64,000 bases of DNA from Brumimicrobium aurantiacum (GTDB taxonomy: Bacteria; Bacteroidota; Bacteroidia; Flavobacteriales_D; Crocinitomicaceae). The notes beneath the pieces are model-generated. The model did not search any database and had not been told where the DNA came from. It worked only from the letters and a program-made list of their open reading frames with translations. Below, piece after piece: positions 8,386 to 17,628 of the stretch. The stretch lies in assembly GCF_003402975.1 (NCBI RefSeq), contig NZ_QURB01000001.1, positions 124,001 to 188,000 on the forward strand, read 5' to 3'. Positions within the stretch are counted from its first letter, which is position 1; every line of letters begins with the position of its first letter. Position numbers and translations under genes: made by a program.

Positions 8386-11300
8386 TTATTTCCGACATAT
8401 TATATGAAGGTTTGAACCTTCAGCTATATTCAATTTACGCTGAACCACTTGTTCGAGGCTTTGGTTTTTAGTATACAACAAATATCCTTCCGTTTCTTCA
8501 AATCCCATATCGTATAATTGTGTACAATATGCAGCTACTTGATTTTTGTGTTTCTTCAAAGGTTCGCCCGTTTTGAAATCCACAACCACAGCTTTATTTC
8601 CAAGCAAATAAATTTTATCTGGACGTTTCACCTCTTTTTCATTGATCAAAATATCTTGTTCATCCAATGTTTGGGCTGCATTTTTTGCAAATTCTTGGGT
8701 ATTAAGTAAAGCATAAGTTTCCTTCGCAATAGAAATAAACTCAGCCTTCCATTTGTCTTCGATTTTACCTTCAAACTGTAGTTTTCCAGCAATTATTTCA
8801 ATATCTGCTGTATTTTTCACTTCAGAAAGCAATAAATGCAATTCATTTCCAAATTGTTGTTCTTCATTGAAATGCTCAGTGTCCAACGCTTCTTGATCTT
8901 GCAGAGACAGTTCTGGAAACCAAAGAAAGTCACTGAGGTCTTTCGGATTGAAATTCGATTCATCTTCCGCTCCTTCCTCTTGCTTATTTATTTTTTCAGG
9001 ACTTCCAAAGGTCATTCTGCTTTCATTATGCTCTGAAACCGTATCATCATTCCAGCCTTCTAGTGATAAAAACAAAGGTTGATTGATTCTGGTGTAAAAG
9101 CCATCTTTAGCAGTTGAAGATTTAGATTCAACAAATAAATACAAGCGTTCACTTGGTCGGGTAAACGCTACATACATTGTGTTTAATTCATCCAACAACA
9201 GTTGATCGTACTCAAGCTTATAGGCGGCGTACATATAATCAGGTACATCGTTTTTGCTTAAATTAGAATAGAGTAAAACATCATTTTCTGCCTCAACGAA
9301 ACTTTGATTTCGATGTGGTTTTATATCCCAAATTAAACGGGGAATAATCACCACTGGAAACTCCAACCCTTTAGATTTATGAATGGTCATAATTTTCACT
9401 GCATCCTTATTCTCTGGCATTTGAATGGTGCTTTTATACAATTTCGCATTCCATTCTTCAATAAATCCACGAATATCTGGACCTTGTGACAAATCATAAT
9501 TTTGAAACAATTCAAGTAGATGATGTAAATATGGATTTTTAAGTTCACTCAATCCAATCAACTGTAAAAAAGAAGCGCCTAAATCGTAAAGATTTTCATA
9601 GGCAAAAAAGAGTTCATTCATAGAATTAAATTCCTGCGCAACGAAGCCTGAAAAATTAAAGCTACCTACTTTATCATTTTCCCAAAAGTTGGCCAACTCT
9701 ACAATTGGATCTTTAGCTTGTTGACGATAAAATGAGGTTGCAAATTTAATTTGCGTTGTTTTATTTCCTCCGTTTCTTCTTAAATTGAGGTAATCGATGC
9801 AGAATCCAACAGCGGAATCTGAAGACACCAATAAACTGTCAGAACTCACTACTTTATAGCCCAATCCTGCTTCGAGTAATGTTTTTGCATAGTGTTGACC
9901 TTCTTTTTTATTTCGTGTTAGAATACAAATATCGCCTGGGTCAAAACCATCCGCAATACTGTTGGCAACATTTTGCAACAAAAAGGCCTGTTCTTGTTCT
10001 TTAATCTCTTCTTTATCTTTCGAATCACAGAAATCTATCGCCACAAATCCACCATCAGATCCTTTTGGATTTTGCCGTATATCAGAATAATACTCCTCAA
10101 AATGACTTGGCAATAAATCGAGCATGCGTTTAAAAAAAGTATTGTTGAATTCGACGATATTTCGCTTTGAACGGTAGTTATCTTCTAAGGGGATTTTTTC
10201 TCCTAATTGTTTAAAATAGCTAGACAGATGCACAAATTCTGGATCATTCTCAGGGTTATAAATCTCCGGTAATTCCACAAACTGTTCCACCAAACCATTT
10301 CTAAATCTGTAAATCGCTTGTTTTGGATCTCCAACAATTAAGTTTTCATGGTTATTGGCAATAGATTCGTGTACAAGTGGAATTAAGTTTAACCATTGCA
10401 AACGGCTAGTGTCCTGGAATTCGTCTAACAAATAATGATTGTAGCGATTTCCTAATCGTTCATAAATATAAGGTGCATTTTCCTTTTTTAATAAATCGGC
10501 AATGCGCTGTCCAAATTCAAAAATTCCAATGATGTTTTTCTTTTCCTTAAATTCTGTAAGCTCCTTGGAAATGTACTTCAGTAAAGCCAAATTATAGAAA
10601 TTTGATTTGATTTTAAGCAAGGTGTACATCCGACTTGAAACTGAGCTTTCATAAGTAAATAGCTGTTGCATGAGTTCCATTAAATGTGGATCAACATTGT
10701 GATTTTTCTTTACATTTTCGCCAGACAAGGTTTTTTCAATGGCTGATGAAATGGGTTTTACCTCAGTAATATTTCGCGAAGGTAATTTTACAAGGTGTGG
10801 ATAAATCCCTCTCGATTTCCCTGGATAATCATCTACTGTAGTTCCTAAAGAGTTGAAATATTGATAGGCATCTGCACACAACTTCCGATGTTGTTCTTGA
10901 TAGCTTTGAATTTCTTCATTGATTTGCTTAAATTTTTCTTCGTTAAAATCCTCTTTTAGCAATTCATGAATAAATTTTTGATCCTGTTCCCGAATTAAAA
11001 CTTTACTAAAATCAATTAAACTTCTTCTAAAATCCCATTTATCGCCCTTGTCGGCATTGGTTTTGGCATAGTTCAAGGACAATTTGGTTACTTCTTTTTC
11101 GTGCTCCTGGCCAATTTTTGACATGAGTTCATCAATCACTTGTTCGAGCAATAAATCTTGGTCTAGCGTCACTTCAAAATCCTCTTGTAAATCAAGGTCC
11201 CGACTAAAAGTTCGGATTAAACGCAAGCTAAACTTATCAATCGTAAGTACATTAAAGTCTTCATAATCATGCAAAATCTCAGAAAGCACCTGCTTTGAAC

Positions 11301-11610
11301 GATTCACAATTTTTGTTGCAGACAATCCTGTGGTTTTCAAAGTGGCATCCAAAAGCATTTGAGCTTTTTTACTTTCTCTTTCCGTTTCACGATTAGGATA
11401 GCCCAACCAATCGAGGGCCTGAATAACACGTTCCTTCATTTCCCAAGCCGCTTTATTGGTAAAAGTCATGGCTAGGATCTTACTGAAATTTTTAGGTGAA
11501 ACATGATCACTCAAAGTCAATTTCAAGTAATTTTGTACAAGAGAGAAGGTTTTCCCGCTTCCTGCAGAGGCACTGTAAACTTTGAGCGGTTTTAGTAATT
11601 CGTTTTGCAT
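8386..11610 (-). CDS. UvrD-family helicase with PD-(D/E)XK nuclease (RecB/AddA-like)
   Basis: 1074 aa SF1A helicase-nuclease. SASAGSGKTFSL (Gly17-Thr21) is Walker A, LLDEFQDT (396-401) Walker B, MTIHKSKGLEFPVVIIP (around 745) motif V, and TMYVAFTRPSERLYL motif VI. Near the C-terminus KAVVVDFKTGE followed by QVAAYCTQL is the RecB-type nuclease motif. It should unwind and resect double-strand breaks for RecA. The family normally works with an AddB/RecC-like partner, often encoded next door in Bacteroidota; none is seen here, so the partner must lie elsewhere. Confidence 0.9.
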   Translation of the reverse strand: MQNELLKPLKVYSASAGSGKTFSLVQNYLKLTLSDHVSPKNFSKILAMTFTNKAAWEMKERVIQALDWLGYPNRETERESKKAQMLLDATLKTTGLSATKIVNRSKQVLSEILHDYEDFNVLTIDKFSLRLIRTFSRDLDLQEDFEVTLDQDLLLEQVIDELMSKIGQEHEKEVTKLSLNYAKTNADKGDKWDFRRSLIDFSKVLIREQDQKFIHELLKEDFNEEKFKQINEEIQSYQEQHRKLCADAYQYFNSLGTTVDDYPGKSRGIYPHLVKLPSRNITEVKPISSAIEKTLSGENVKKNHNVDPHLMELMQQLFTYESSVSSRMYTLLKIKSNFYNLALLKYISKELTEFKEKKNIIGIFEFGQRIADLLKKENAPYIYERLGNRYNHYLLDEFQDTSRLQWLNLIPLVHESIANNHENLIVGDPKQAIYRFRNGLVEQFVELPEIYNPENDPEFVHLSSYFKQLGEKIPLEDNYRSKRNIVEFNNTFFKRMLDLLPSHFEEYYSDIRQNPKGSDGGFVAIDFCDSKDKEEIKEQEQAFLLQNVANSIADGFDPGDICILTRNKKEGQHYAKTLLEAGLGYKVVSSDSLLVSSDSAVGFCIDYLNLRRNGGNKTTQIKFATSFYRQQAKDPIVELANFWENDKVGSFNFSGFVAQEFNSMNELFFAYENLYDLGASFLQLIGLSELKNPYLHHLLELFQNYDLSQGPDIRGFIEEWNAKLYKSTIQMPENKDAVKIMTIHKSKGLEFPVVIIPRLIWDIKPHRNQSFVEAENDVLLYSNLSKNDVPDYMYAAYKLEYDQLLLDELNTMYVAFTRPSERLYLFVESKSSTAKDGFYTRINQPLFLSLEGWNDDTVSEHNESRMTFGSPEKINKQEEGAEDESNFNPKDLSDFLWFPELSLQDQEALDTEHFNEEQQFGNELHLLLSEVKNTADIEIIAGKLQFEGKIEDKWKAEFISIAKETYALLNTQEFAKNAAQTLDEQDILINEKEVKRPDKIYLLGNKAVVVDFKTGEPLKKHKNQVAAYCTQLYDMGFEETEGYLLYTKNQSLEQVVQRKLNIAEGSNLHIICRK

Positions 11611-11799
11611 GATATAAATTAAAGAAGAATCAACTAATTTAAGATTTTAACCGTTAAATGAAAGGGTGAATCGTAAATTTGTACAGTCATAATTTCGTTT
11701 GTTAAATTTAGAAGAAATAACTTCACGACTCAACAAAAAAACTCTTCACTAAACAAAAAAACTTTTGGTACTCAAAATAAAATAAGTTACTTTTAAGTA

Positions 11800-12558
11800 A
11801 TGATTAAAACAACTGCAACATTTATACTAACTTCCTTACTTTTTCTAAGTTTTGGATGCAACAACAAACAACCTCATGAAGTTGATCCTGAAACAATAGA
11901 TCTCAAGTCAAGGGTTAATATTGTTCCACACTATCAAGGAAATGATATTTCTTTTAATGACAGCTATACAACGCAAGAAGGATATACTATTCGTTTTTCG
12001 AAAATCAATATGATTATGACGAATTTCAAAAATGACGGCAAACAACTTTTTGAGTCTGCGGTATATAAATTCGAAAAAGATAATCGCTTGTTGTGGGAAG
12101 GTGTTGGAAACTATTCCGATTTTGATGGGGTGAATGCCAATATTGGTGTCGATTCAACACAAAATCATGAAGATCCTTCAGCACGAACATCTGACGATCC
12201 ATTAAATATTTTAAACGCAGGTGACATGCATTGGGGCTGGAACACAGGTTATATTTTTATTATGATTGAAGGACAAGCCGATACTTCAGCACTCCAAGAT
12301 GGTTCTGGAATGACAAACTTTTCTTACCACATTGGGAGAGACGAATATTTACGTTCTTTTAGTTTAACAGATTTAAATTGGTCAAAAGTCAACAGTAATT
12401 TATTTGAAACGAATATTCGAATAGACCTATATAAATTTTTCGATGGCGAAATCAGAAATATCGACATTAAAACAGAAAGAACTAGTCATTCAACGCCTGC
12501 ACAATCGGCTTTAAGTCAAAAAGTAATTGATAATTTTGTTGGAGCGATTAGTAAATAA
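11800..12558 (+). CDS. MbnP-like copper-binding lipoprotein
   Basis: 252 aa. The N-terminus is a lipoprotein signal (LFLSFGC, Cys20). The beta-rich body carries GDMHWGWNTGYIFIMIEG (Trp145 and Trp147) and FSYHIG, the conserved core of the MbnP family. In methanotrophs MbnP is a periplasmic copper-binding protein in which one Trp is oxidised to kynurenine by the di-heme enzyme MbnH. Here the next gene downstream encodes a di-heme protein of that type, so the pair is probably functional. The substrate residue and the metal are inferred from the family. Confidence 0.8.
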   Translation: MIKTTATFILTSLLFLSFGCNNKQPHEVDPETIDLKSRVNIVPHYQGNDISFNDSYTTQEGYTIRFSKINMIMTNFKNDGKQLFESAVYKFEKDNRLLWEGVGNYSDFDGVNANIGVDSTQNHEDPSARTSDDPLNILNAGDMHWGWNTGYIFIMIEGQADTSALQDGSGMTNFSYHIGRDEYLRSFSLTDLNWSKVNSNLFETNIRIDLYKFFDGEIRNIDIKTERTSHSTPAQSALSQKVIDNFVGAISK

Positions 12559-12573
12559 AATGAAAACTACACT

Positions 12574-12680
12574 GTTGGCTTCGGCAAGCTCAGCCAACAA
12601 AAAAAACGGCAGGTTCAGCCAATAATTGAGAAGTTCAACCAACAAAAAACAAGTTCAGAAAGCTCAAAATAAATCAACAG
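12574..12680. repeat. Degenerate GTTCAGCCAA repeats with a hairpin
   Basis: Between the MbnP-like and di-heme genes, gttggct (12574-12580) pairs with agccaac (12592-12598). The unit g-t/c-tcagccaacaa then recurs about every 25 bp in decaying form (gttcagccaa, gttcaaccaacaa, gttcagaaagc). A gttcagccaa copy also sits in the hairpin loop near 15.86 kb. It looks like eroded REP-type sequence. Confidence 0.5.
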
Positions 12681-12703
12681 ACATAAGATGGTAAAGTTTT
12701 AAA

Positions 12704-13786
12704 ATGAAAAATTGGATCTACATACTTTCGACACTAATAATCTTGACGTCATGTAAAAAGAATTTAGTTGTCATGTCCATTACTCCTTACGAGTTGGAGA
12801 TTCCAAGTCACTTTCCTGCAATGCCCATTCCTGAAGACAATCCTATGTCTGTAGAAGGCGTTGAATTAGGAAGAAAATTGTTTTATGACACACGGTTGAG
12901 TTTAGACAATTCGATATCCTGTGCTTCATGTCATAATCAAACCAGCGGATTTTCAGACAATGCCCAATTCTCAACTGGGGTAAATGGAGCCACTGGAAAT
13001 CGTCAATCGATGGCGCTTGTCAATTTAGGTTGGCAAAGTTCATTTTTCTGGGAAGGAAGAGCAGAAACTTTGGAAGAGCAGATTTTGCATCCAGTTCGTG
13101 ATCCATTAGAAATGAACCAAACTTGGGAGGTAACAGCAGAAAAACTAAAACAAGTGGAGGACTATCAAAATGACTTTTACCAAGTTTTCGACGTTGTCAA
13201 TTTTGACTCAACACACATTTCTAAAGCCATTGCACAGTTTTTACGTACGTTGATTTCTAGTCAATCGAAATATGATGTGATGTATAAATTCAATAATAAT
13301 CTACCTTTAAACACCTTTGAGCAGGAATTATACGCTCAAATCACCAATGAAGAATGGGCTGGAATGGATTTGTTTTTTAGTCTAACAAATGGCGATTGCT
13401 TACATTGTCATGACGGACCACTTATGCAAGTTCAAGGTTTATTTTCCAATAACGGATTGGACGAAACCTTCACGGATATTGGAAGAATGATTGTGACAGG
13501 AAATCCAAATGACAAAGGAAAATTCAAAGTTCCAAGTTTACGAAACATTGAAGTTTCAGCTCCTTATATGCATGATGGTCGTTTTTCCAATTTGGATGAA
13601 GTCATTAATCACTATTCATTTGGTGTAGTGGAAAGCAGTACAATCGACCCAATGATGGAATTCTCACACCAAGGTGGCGTTCAACTAGACGCACAGGAAC
13701 ACAATTTAATAAAAGCGTTCTTAAAGACCTTTACGGACCATGAATTTTTGAATAATCCAGACTTTAAGGATCCTGGTGCTCCTTGA
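12704..13786 (+). CDS. Di-heme cytochrome c peroxidase family protein (MbnH/MauG-like)
   Basis: 360 aa lipoprotein (LTSC, Cys17). Two c-type heme sites are visible: CASCH (73-77) and CLHCH (232-236), giving the classic two-domain bacterial cytochrome c peroxidase layout, with VPSLRNIEVSAPYMHDGR as the conserved segment of the second domain. Relatives reduce peroxide (CcpA) or oxidise tryptophan in a partner (MauG, MbnH). Position 145 bp behind an MbnP-like gene favours the MbnH role of making kynurenine in MbnP. Sequence alone cannot separate this from a plain peroxidase. Confidence 0.85.
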   Translation: MKNWIYILSTLIILTSCKKNLVVMSITPYELEIPSHFPAMPIPEDNPMSVEGVELGRKLFYDTRLSLDNSISCASCHNQTSGFSDNAQFSTGVNGATGNRQSMALVNLGWQSSFFWEGRAETLEEQILHPVRDPLEMNQTWEVTAEKLKQVEDYQNDFYQVFDVVNFDSTHISKAIAQFLRTLISSQSKYDVMYKFNNNLPLNTFEQELYAQITNEEWAGMDLFFSLTNGDCLHCHDGPLMQVQGLFSNNGLDETFTDIGRMIVTGNPNDKGKFKVPSLRNIEVSAPYMHDGRFSNLDEVINHYSFGVVESSTIDPMMEFSHQGGVQLDAQEHNLIKAFLKTFTDHEFLNNPDFKDPGAP

Positions 13787-13833
13787 GTAGCTAAGGTAGA
13801 TTACTTAACGTCTTCAGTTTAATTCATCATCTT

Positions 13834-14233
13834 GCATCAGCCCACGGAGTGGATGAAATGTCAATAAAAAAACGAACATCGTTTTTTAAAAGCCACAGCG
13901 TGGTGACACTTTAATTTTGTATCAATGCTAGCTTTGATTAACGTGAAAAAAGAATACCATTGTTAATGAGACTAAAAAAAGGTTCCTCATTGCTGCGCAT
14001 TATCGGATTGACGATTGGTCAAGGCGTTATCGGGGAAAAATCTTTTACAAACTACATCAGTCCACAGAGTGGGTGTAACATCAATAAAAAAACGAACATC
14101 GTTTTTTAAAGCCACAGCGTGGTGACACTTTACCCCTTAAATCAATGCTAACTTTGATTAACGTGAAAAAAGCATACCATTGTTAATGAGACTAAAAAAA
14201 GATTCCTCAATGCTACACATTATCGGAATGACG
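13834..14233. repeat. Tandem pair of 180-bp palindrome-rich repeats
   Basis: Two direct copies, 13834-14013 and 14054-14233 (offset 220 bp). Each starts with a degenerate ccacNgagtgg hairpin (13842-13852; 14062-14072), continues with the perfect stem aaaaaacga-aca-tcgtttttt, then ccac-agc-gtgg (13893-13903; 14112-14122), then gattaacgtgaaaaaag and ccattgttaatgagac, and ends in g-a/g-ttcctcattgct...tatcgga-a/t-tgacga. The 565-bp gap before the next gene otherwise holds no coding signal. The hairpin core is shared with the 5.6-5.8 kb cluster. Confidence 0.8.
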
Positions 14234-14351
14234 AGGAATCTCTTCGAAATTAAATTCGACTTTAATGATTTATCCAATTAAAACTTTTTACTTTCTATTG
14301 CTATGATTCCTCCTTCAATTTTTGTTTATTTGTTTTCAATTAATAGGACAC

Positions 14352-15815
14352 ATGCAAGATCGTAGAAGGCTCACAACAGAAGAAAAAGCATTAAAAATCA
14401 ATTTAAACTCGGACATTTACGGATCTTTTTCAGAGATTGGTGCCGGTCAGGAAGTGGCGGCCAACTTTTTTAAAGCTGGTGGTTCTTCTGGAACGATTGC
14501 TTTTTCTCATTCGGCTTATGATATGAAAGTATCGGACAGCATTTACGGAAAAGCCAAACGATATGTTTGTGAGGAACGATTGATTACCATGCTCAAAAGA
14601 GAGTATAACAAGGTGACTGAGAGTTTAGCCGACAGAAAAGAACATACCCGATTCTTCTCATTTTGTAATACTGTTGAGTCTTTAAATTATCACAAAACGA
14701 ATCAAGGTCAAGGTTGGGTTGGACTGCGTTTTCAGGTAAATCCTGATACAAAACCGAACAATATCATTTTGCACGTCAAAATGCATGACCAAACCAATAC
14801 AGCGCAACAAGAAGCGCTTGGAATTTTGGGTGTGAATTTGGTTTACGCAGCCTATTTTCATGCGACTGGAGAATTGGATTATTTCATTAATAGTTTGGTT
14901 CACCACCTTCCAAAGGACAGAATTGAAATTGACATGTTGCATGTTGAAGGTCCAGATTTTGAGCAAATCGACAATAGAATATTGGCGTTGAACCTTGTAA
15001 AAAGAGGAATTACAGAGGCAACGATGTTTGACCAAACAGGAAAAGTATTGCAACCTGCAAGTAAACTATACAAAAAGAATATCCTTTTGATGCGAGGTCG
15101 ATTCAGACCGGTAACAAAGGTAAATATCGACATGTTGAATAGTGCGCGCACGAAGTTTTACCAAGAAGAAGAAGTTGAAAAGGAAAACGTTCGTGAAATT
15201 TTCGAATTGACCTTGCGAGATCTAACAACAGGAGGGCAAATTTCAGACAAAGATTTTGTTGATAGAGCAGAATTGTTAGGTGCTTTGGGATATACTGTAA
15301 TGATTTCGAATTATCTCCGTTATTATGAAATGGTCGATTATTTAAGTGAAATTACACGAGGATATAAAATGGGAATCATTTTAGGGATCTACAACATTCA
15401 CAATATTTTCGATGAAAAATACTATTCTCATTTGAGTGGAGGATTGCTTGAAGCCTTTGGTAAAGGGTTTGGTCGAAATGCAAAAATGTATATTTATCCT
15501 GCCATTAATTACAACAATGGCGAACTTTATGAATTTAAAGACGTTGTAGTTCCTGAAAAACTCAAAGGTTTACTTCAATACATGAAAGACAATGATAAGA
15601 TTGAAGGTTTAACGGAATTCAATTACAATTTGTTAAACATCAAATCTGATGAAGTTTTAGCGAAAATCACACGTCAAGAAGAAGACGATACGTGGGATAG
15701 CGACGTTCCAGACCGTGTAGCGAAAGCGATTAAGTTTATGCGTTTGTTTGGGTATACGCCAAAGGTAGAACCTGAGGAATTGAAATTGTCTAAAGAGATT
15801 CATTTTAAGCTTTAG
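14352..15815 (+). CDS. Conserved Bacteroidota protein of unknown function
   Basis: 487 aa from ATG 14352, the start that gives the strongly conserved beginning MQDRRRLTTEEKALKINL; a TTG ten codons upstream is less likely. No signal peptide or membrane helix, so it is cytoplasmic. I recall near-identical proteins throughout Bacteroidota under inconsistent labels (TonB-dependent receptor, nicotinate-nucleotide adenylyltransferase), neither of which the sequence supports: there is no beta-barrel and no HxGH nucleotidyltransferase motif. Recognisable segments are IGAGQEVAANFFKAGG, LHVKMHDQTNTAQQEALGI and LRDLTTGGQISDKDFVDRAE. Monocistronic. Confidence 0.75.
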   Translation: MQDRRRLTTEEKALKINLNSDIYGSFSEIGAGQEVAANFFKAGGSSGTIAFSHSAYDMKVSDSIYGKAKRYVCEERLITMLKREYNKVTESLADRKEHTRFFSFCNTVESLNYHKTNQGQGWVGLRFQVNPDTKPNNIILHVKMHDQTNTAQQEALGILGVNLVYAAYFHATGELDYFINSLVHHLPKDRIEIDMLHVEGPDFEQIDNRILALNLVKRGITEATMFDQTGKVLQPASKLYKKNILLMRGRFRPVTKVNIDMLNSARTKFYQEEEVEKENVREIFELTLRDLTTGGQISDKDFVDRAELLGALGYTVMISNYLRYYEMVDYLSEITRGYKMGIILGIYNIHNIFDEKYYSHLSGGLLEAFGKGFGRNAKMYIYPAINYNNGELYEFKDVVVPEKLKGLLQYMKDNDKIEGLTEFNYNLLNIKSDEVLAKITRQEEDDTWDSDVPDRVAKAIKFMRLFGYTPKVEPEELKLSKEIHFKL

Positions 15816-15899
15816 GAATGAATAACTATAAATGAAGAGTGAAAAATGAAAAATTCAGTTCAGCCAAATTTTTCACTTTTCACTTTTAATTATTCATTC
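15816..15899. terminator. Bidirectional terminator / nested inverted repeat
   Basis: Lies between convergent genes. The inner stem agtgaaaaatgaaaaatt (15838-15855) pairs with aatttttcacttttcact (15867-15884) with one mismatch, and the outer arms gaatgaataa (15816-15825) and ttattcattc (15890-15899) are a perfect match. Both strands carry T-rich runs. Confidence 0.65.
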
Positions 15900-15910
15900 T
15901 TCAATTAAAA

Positions 15911-17623
15911 TCACTCCTCCCTTTTCCTCTTCATCTCAGCAATTTTATCTTTCAAAGACATTTCCTCCTCACTTGAATCGCTTGATGAATCCTGAGCATC
16001 ACGCTCAACTTTGTCTGATATAGATTCTGATTGAATTTCCTCTACTTCTTTAGATGATTCTTCAATTGTTTCCTCGTCAGATTGTGTACGCTTTAAGAAT
16101 TTAGGCGTTTGACCGTATTTTGAAGCTCCTAGACGTGGTTTTCTTTCTTGTTTTACTGTCTTTTTTGGTGTTTCCTCTTCTACTTTATCTTCATGAGGTT
16201 TAACAGCATCCTCTGTTTCTTCCTCTTTATTATCTTCTACTGGTAAATAAGCAGATTTTGCACTACCATAACGTGAGGCAGCGCTTTTTCTTGGTTTTTC
16301 AGAAGCTGGTGTTTCGATCACTCTTCTAGTAGGGTTGTATTCTTTCTTCTCTACTTCGTTCTCACTTTCTTTCTCACTCTGTAAAGTTGTTTCCTCAACA
16401 GGTTTCTCAATCTTCTTACGATTTTCTCTACGGACACCTCTTGGCTTAGGAATCACTCCATCCGCTTCATCCTCACTGTTATCATATTTCTTTGATCCAG
16501 CAAAAACTTGGAATTGGCGTAAACTACATTCTAAATTACCATTGAAAACTTTAATTTTTCTGCTTGGCCTTAGTCCAATATGCTTTAAAGCATCCGTGTT
16601 CGATGACACAACCCAGCAATCATAACCCAAGAATTTCTGTTTAAACAAATCTCCTAAACGAGTATATAGCTCTTCGACTTCTTCTCCCATACGTTCACCG
16701 TAAGGCGGATTACAAATCAAAATTCCTTTATCGTCTGGCGCTTCTAATTCCAAAGCATCTTTAACATCCCACGTCACCATGTTTCCAATTGGTGCCATTC
16801 GGCTATTTCTACGTGCTTTTTTCACCATTTCTCCGTCTTCATCAGAAGCAAGAATATCAAAACCTAATTTAATAGGTCTACTGTTTCCTTCCGCTTTAAC
16901 CTTCTCCCATGCTTCAGCATCAAAAGATTTAAAGTTTTTAAAAGCAAAGTGATTTCTTTCAATCATCGCTGGAATATTTGCCGCCCAAAGTGCTGCTTCA
17001 ATCGCAATCGTTCCGGAACCACACATTGGATCAATCAAAGTAGATTTACGATCCCATCCTGACATACGCAAAATTCCTGCAGCCAAGACTTCATTCATTG
17101 GCGCTTCCCCTACTTCTTGTCTATAACCACGTTGAAACAATGGTACCCCACTCGTATTTAATGAAATCACCACATTTCTATCTTTGATATACACATCAAA
17201 CATTACTTGCGGAGATTTTAGATTCACATCAGGACGAACATCATCACATTTTTCTCTAAACACATCTGCAATAGCGTCTTTTACTACGAGAAAAGGATAC
17301 TGAGTGTGGGTAAATATTGTTGAGAAAACAGCTCCTTTTACAGCAAATGTTTTTTTAACATCAAAGTAAGCTGGCCAATCAATTTTTTTGGCTTGTTTAT
17401 ACAGGTCTTCTTCTTTATGAATCGTAAAAGATTTAACTTTAACCAGTACTGAAATCGCTAACCTACAATGGTAATTGAGTCGGTAAACATCTTCCCAGTC
17501 ACCATTTAATTGTACAGCACGATTGAGTGTTTCCACTTTATCATAGCCCAGTTCATTCAATTCCTCCTTAAGGATATCTTCAAACCCAAATAAGGTTTTA
17601 ACTGTAATCACTAAATCTTTCAT
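15911..17623 (-). CDS. THUMP-domain class I SAM-dependent RNA methyltransferase (RlmL N-terminal half-like)
   Basis: 570 aa. The THUMP RNA-binding domain occupies about residues 45-155, followed by a Rossmann methyltransferase: DPMCGSGTIAIEAALWA is motif I and ILICNPPYGERMG the NPPY catalytic motif of base N-methyltransferases. It is homologous to the half of E. coli RlmL that makes m2G2445 in 23S rRNA. The last 190 residues form a low-complexity tail rich in Lys, Glu and Ser, predicted disordered and not part of the catalytic fold. The TRIC gene ends 5 bp upstream on the same strand, suggesting an operon. Confidence 0.88.
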   Translation of the reverse strand: MKDLVITVKTLFGFEDILKEELNELGYDKVETLNRAVQLNGDWEDVYRLNYHCRLAISVLVKVKSFTIHKEEDLYKQAKKIDWPAYFDVKKTFAVKGAVFSTIFTHTQYPFLVVKDAIADVFREKCDDVRPDVNLKSPQVMFDVYIKDRNVVISLNTSGVPLFQRGYRQEVGEAPMNEVLAAGILRMSGWDRKSTLIDPMCGSGTIAIEAALWAANIPAMIERNHFAFKNFKSFDAEAWEKVKAEGNSRPIKLGFDILASDEDGEMVKKARRNSRMAPIGNMVTWDVKDALELEAPDDKGILICNPPYGERMGEEVEELYTRLGDLFKQKFLGYDCWVVSSNTDALKHIGLRPSRKIKVFNGNLECSLRQFQVFAGSKKYDNSEDEADGVIPKPRGVRRENRKKIEKPVEETTLQSEKESENEVEKKEYNPTRRVIETPASEKPRKSAASRYGSAKSAYLPVEDNKEEETEDAVKPHEDKVEEETPKKTVKQERKPRLGASKYGQTPKFLKRTQSDEETIEESSKEVEEIQSESISDKVERDAQDSSSDSSEEEMSLKDKIAEMKRKREE

Positions 17624-17628
17624 CTATC

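Noticed and set aside
14322-14351. Upstream TTG start for the conserved unknown protein
   Set aside because: ATG 14352 gives the conserved MQDRRRLTTEEK beginning; the extra ten residues are hydrophobic and unlikely.
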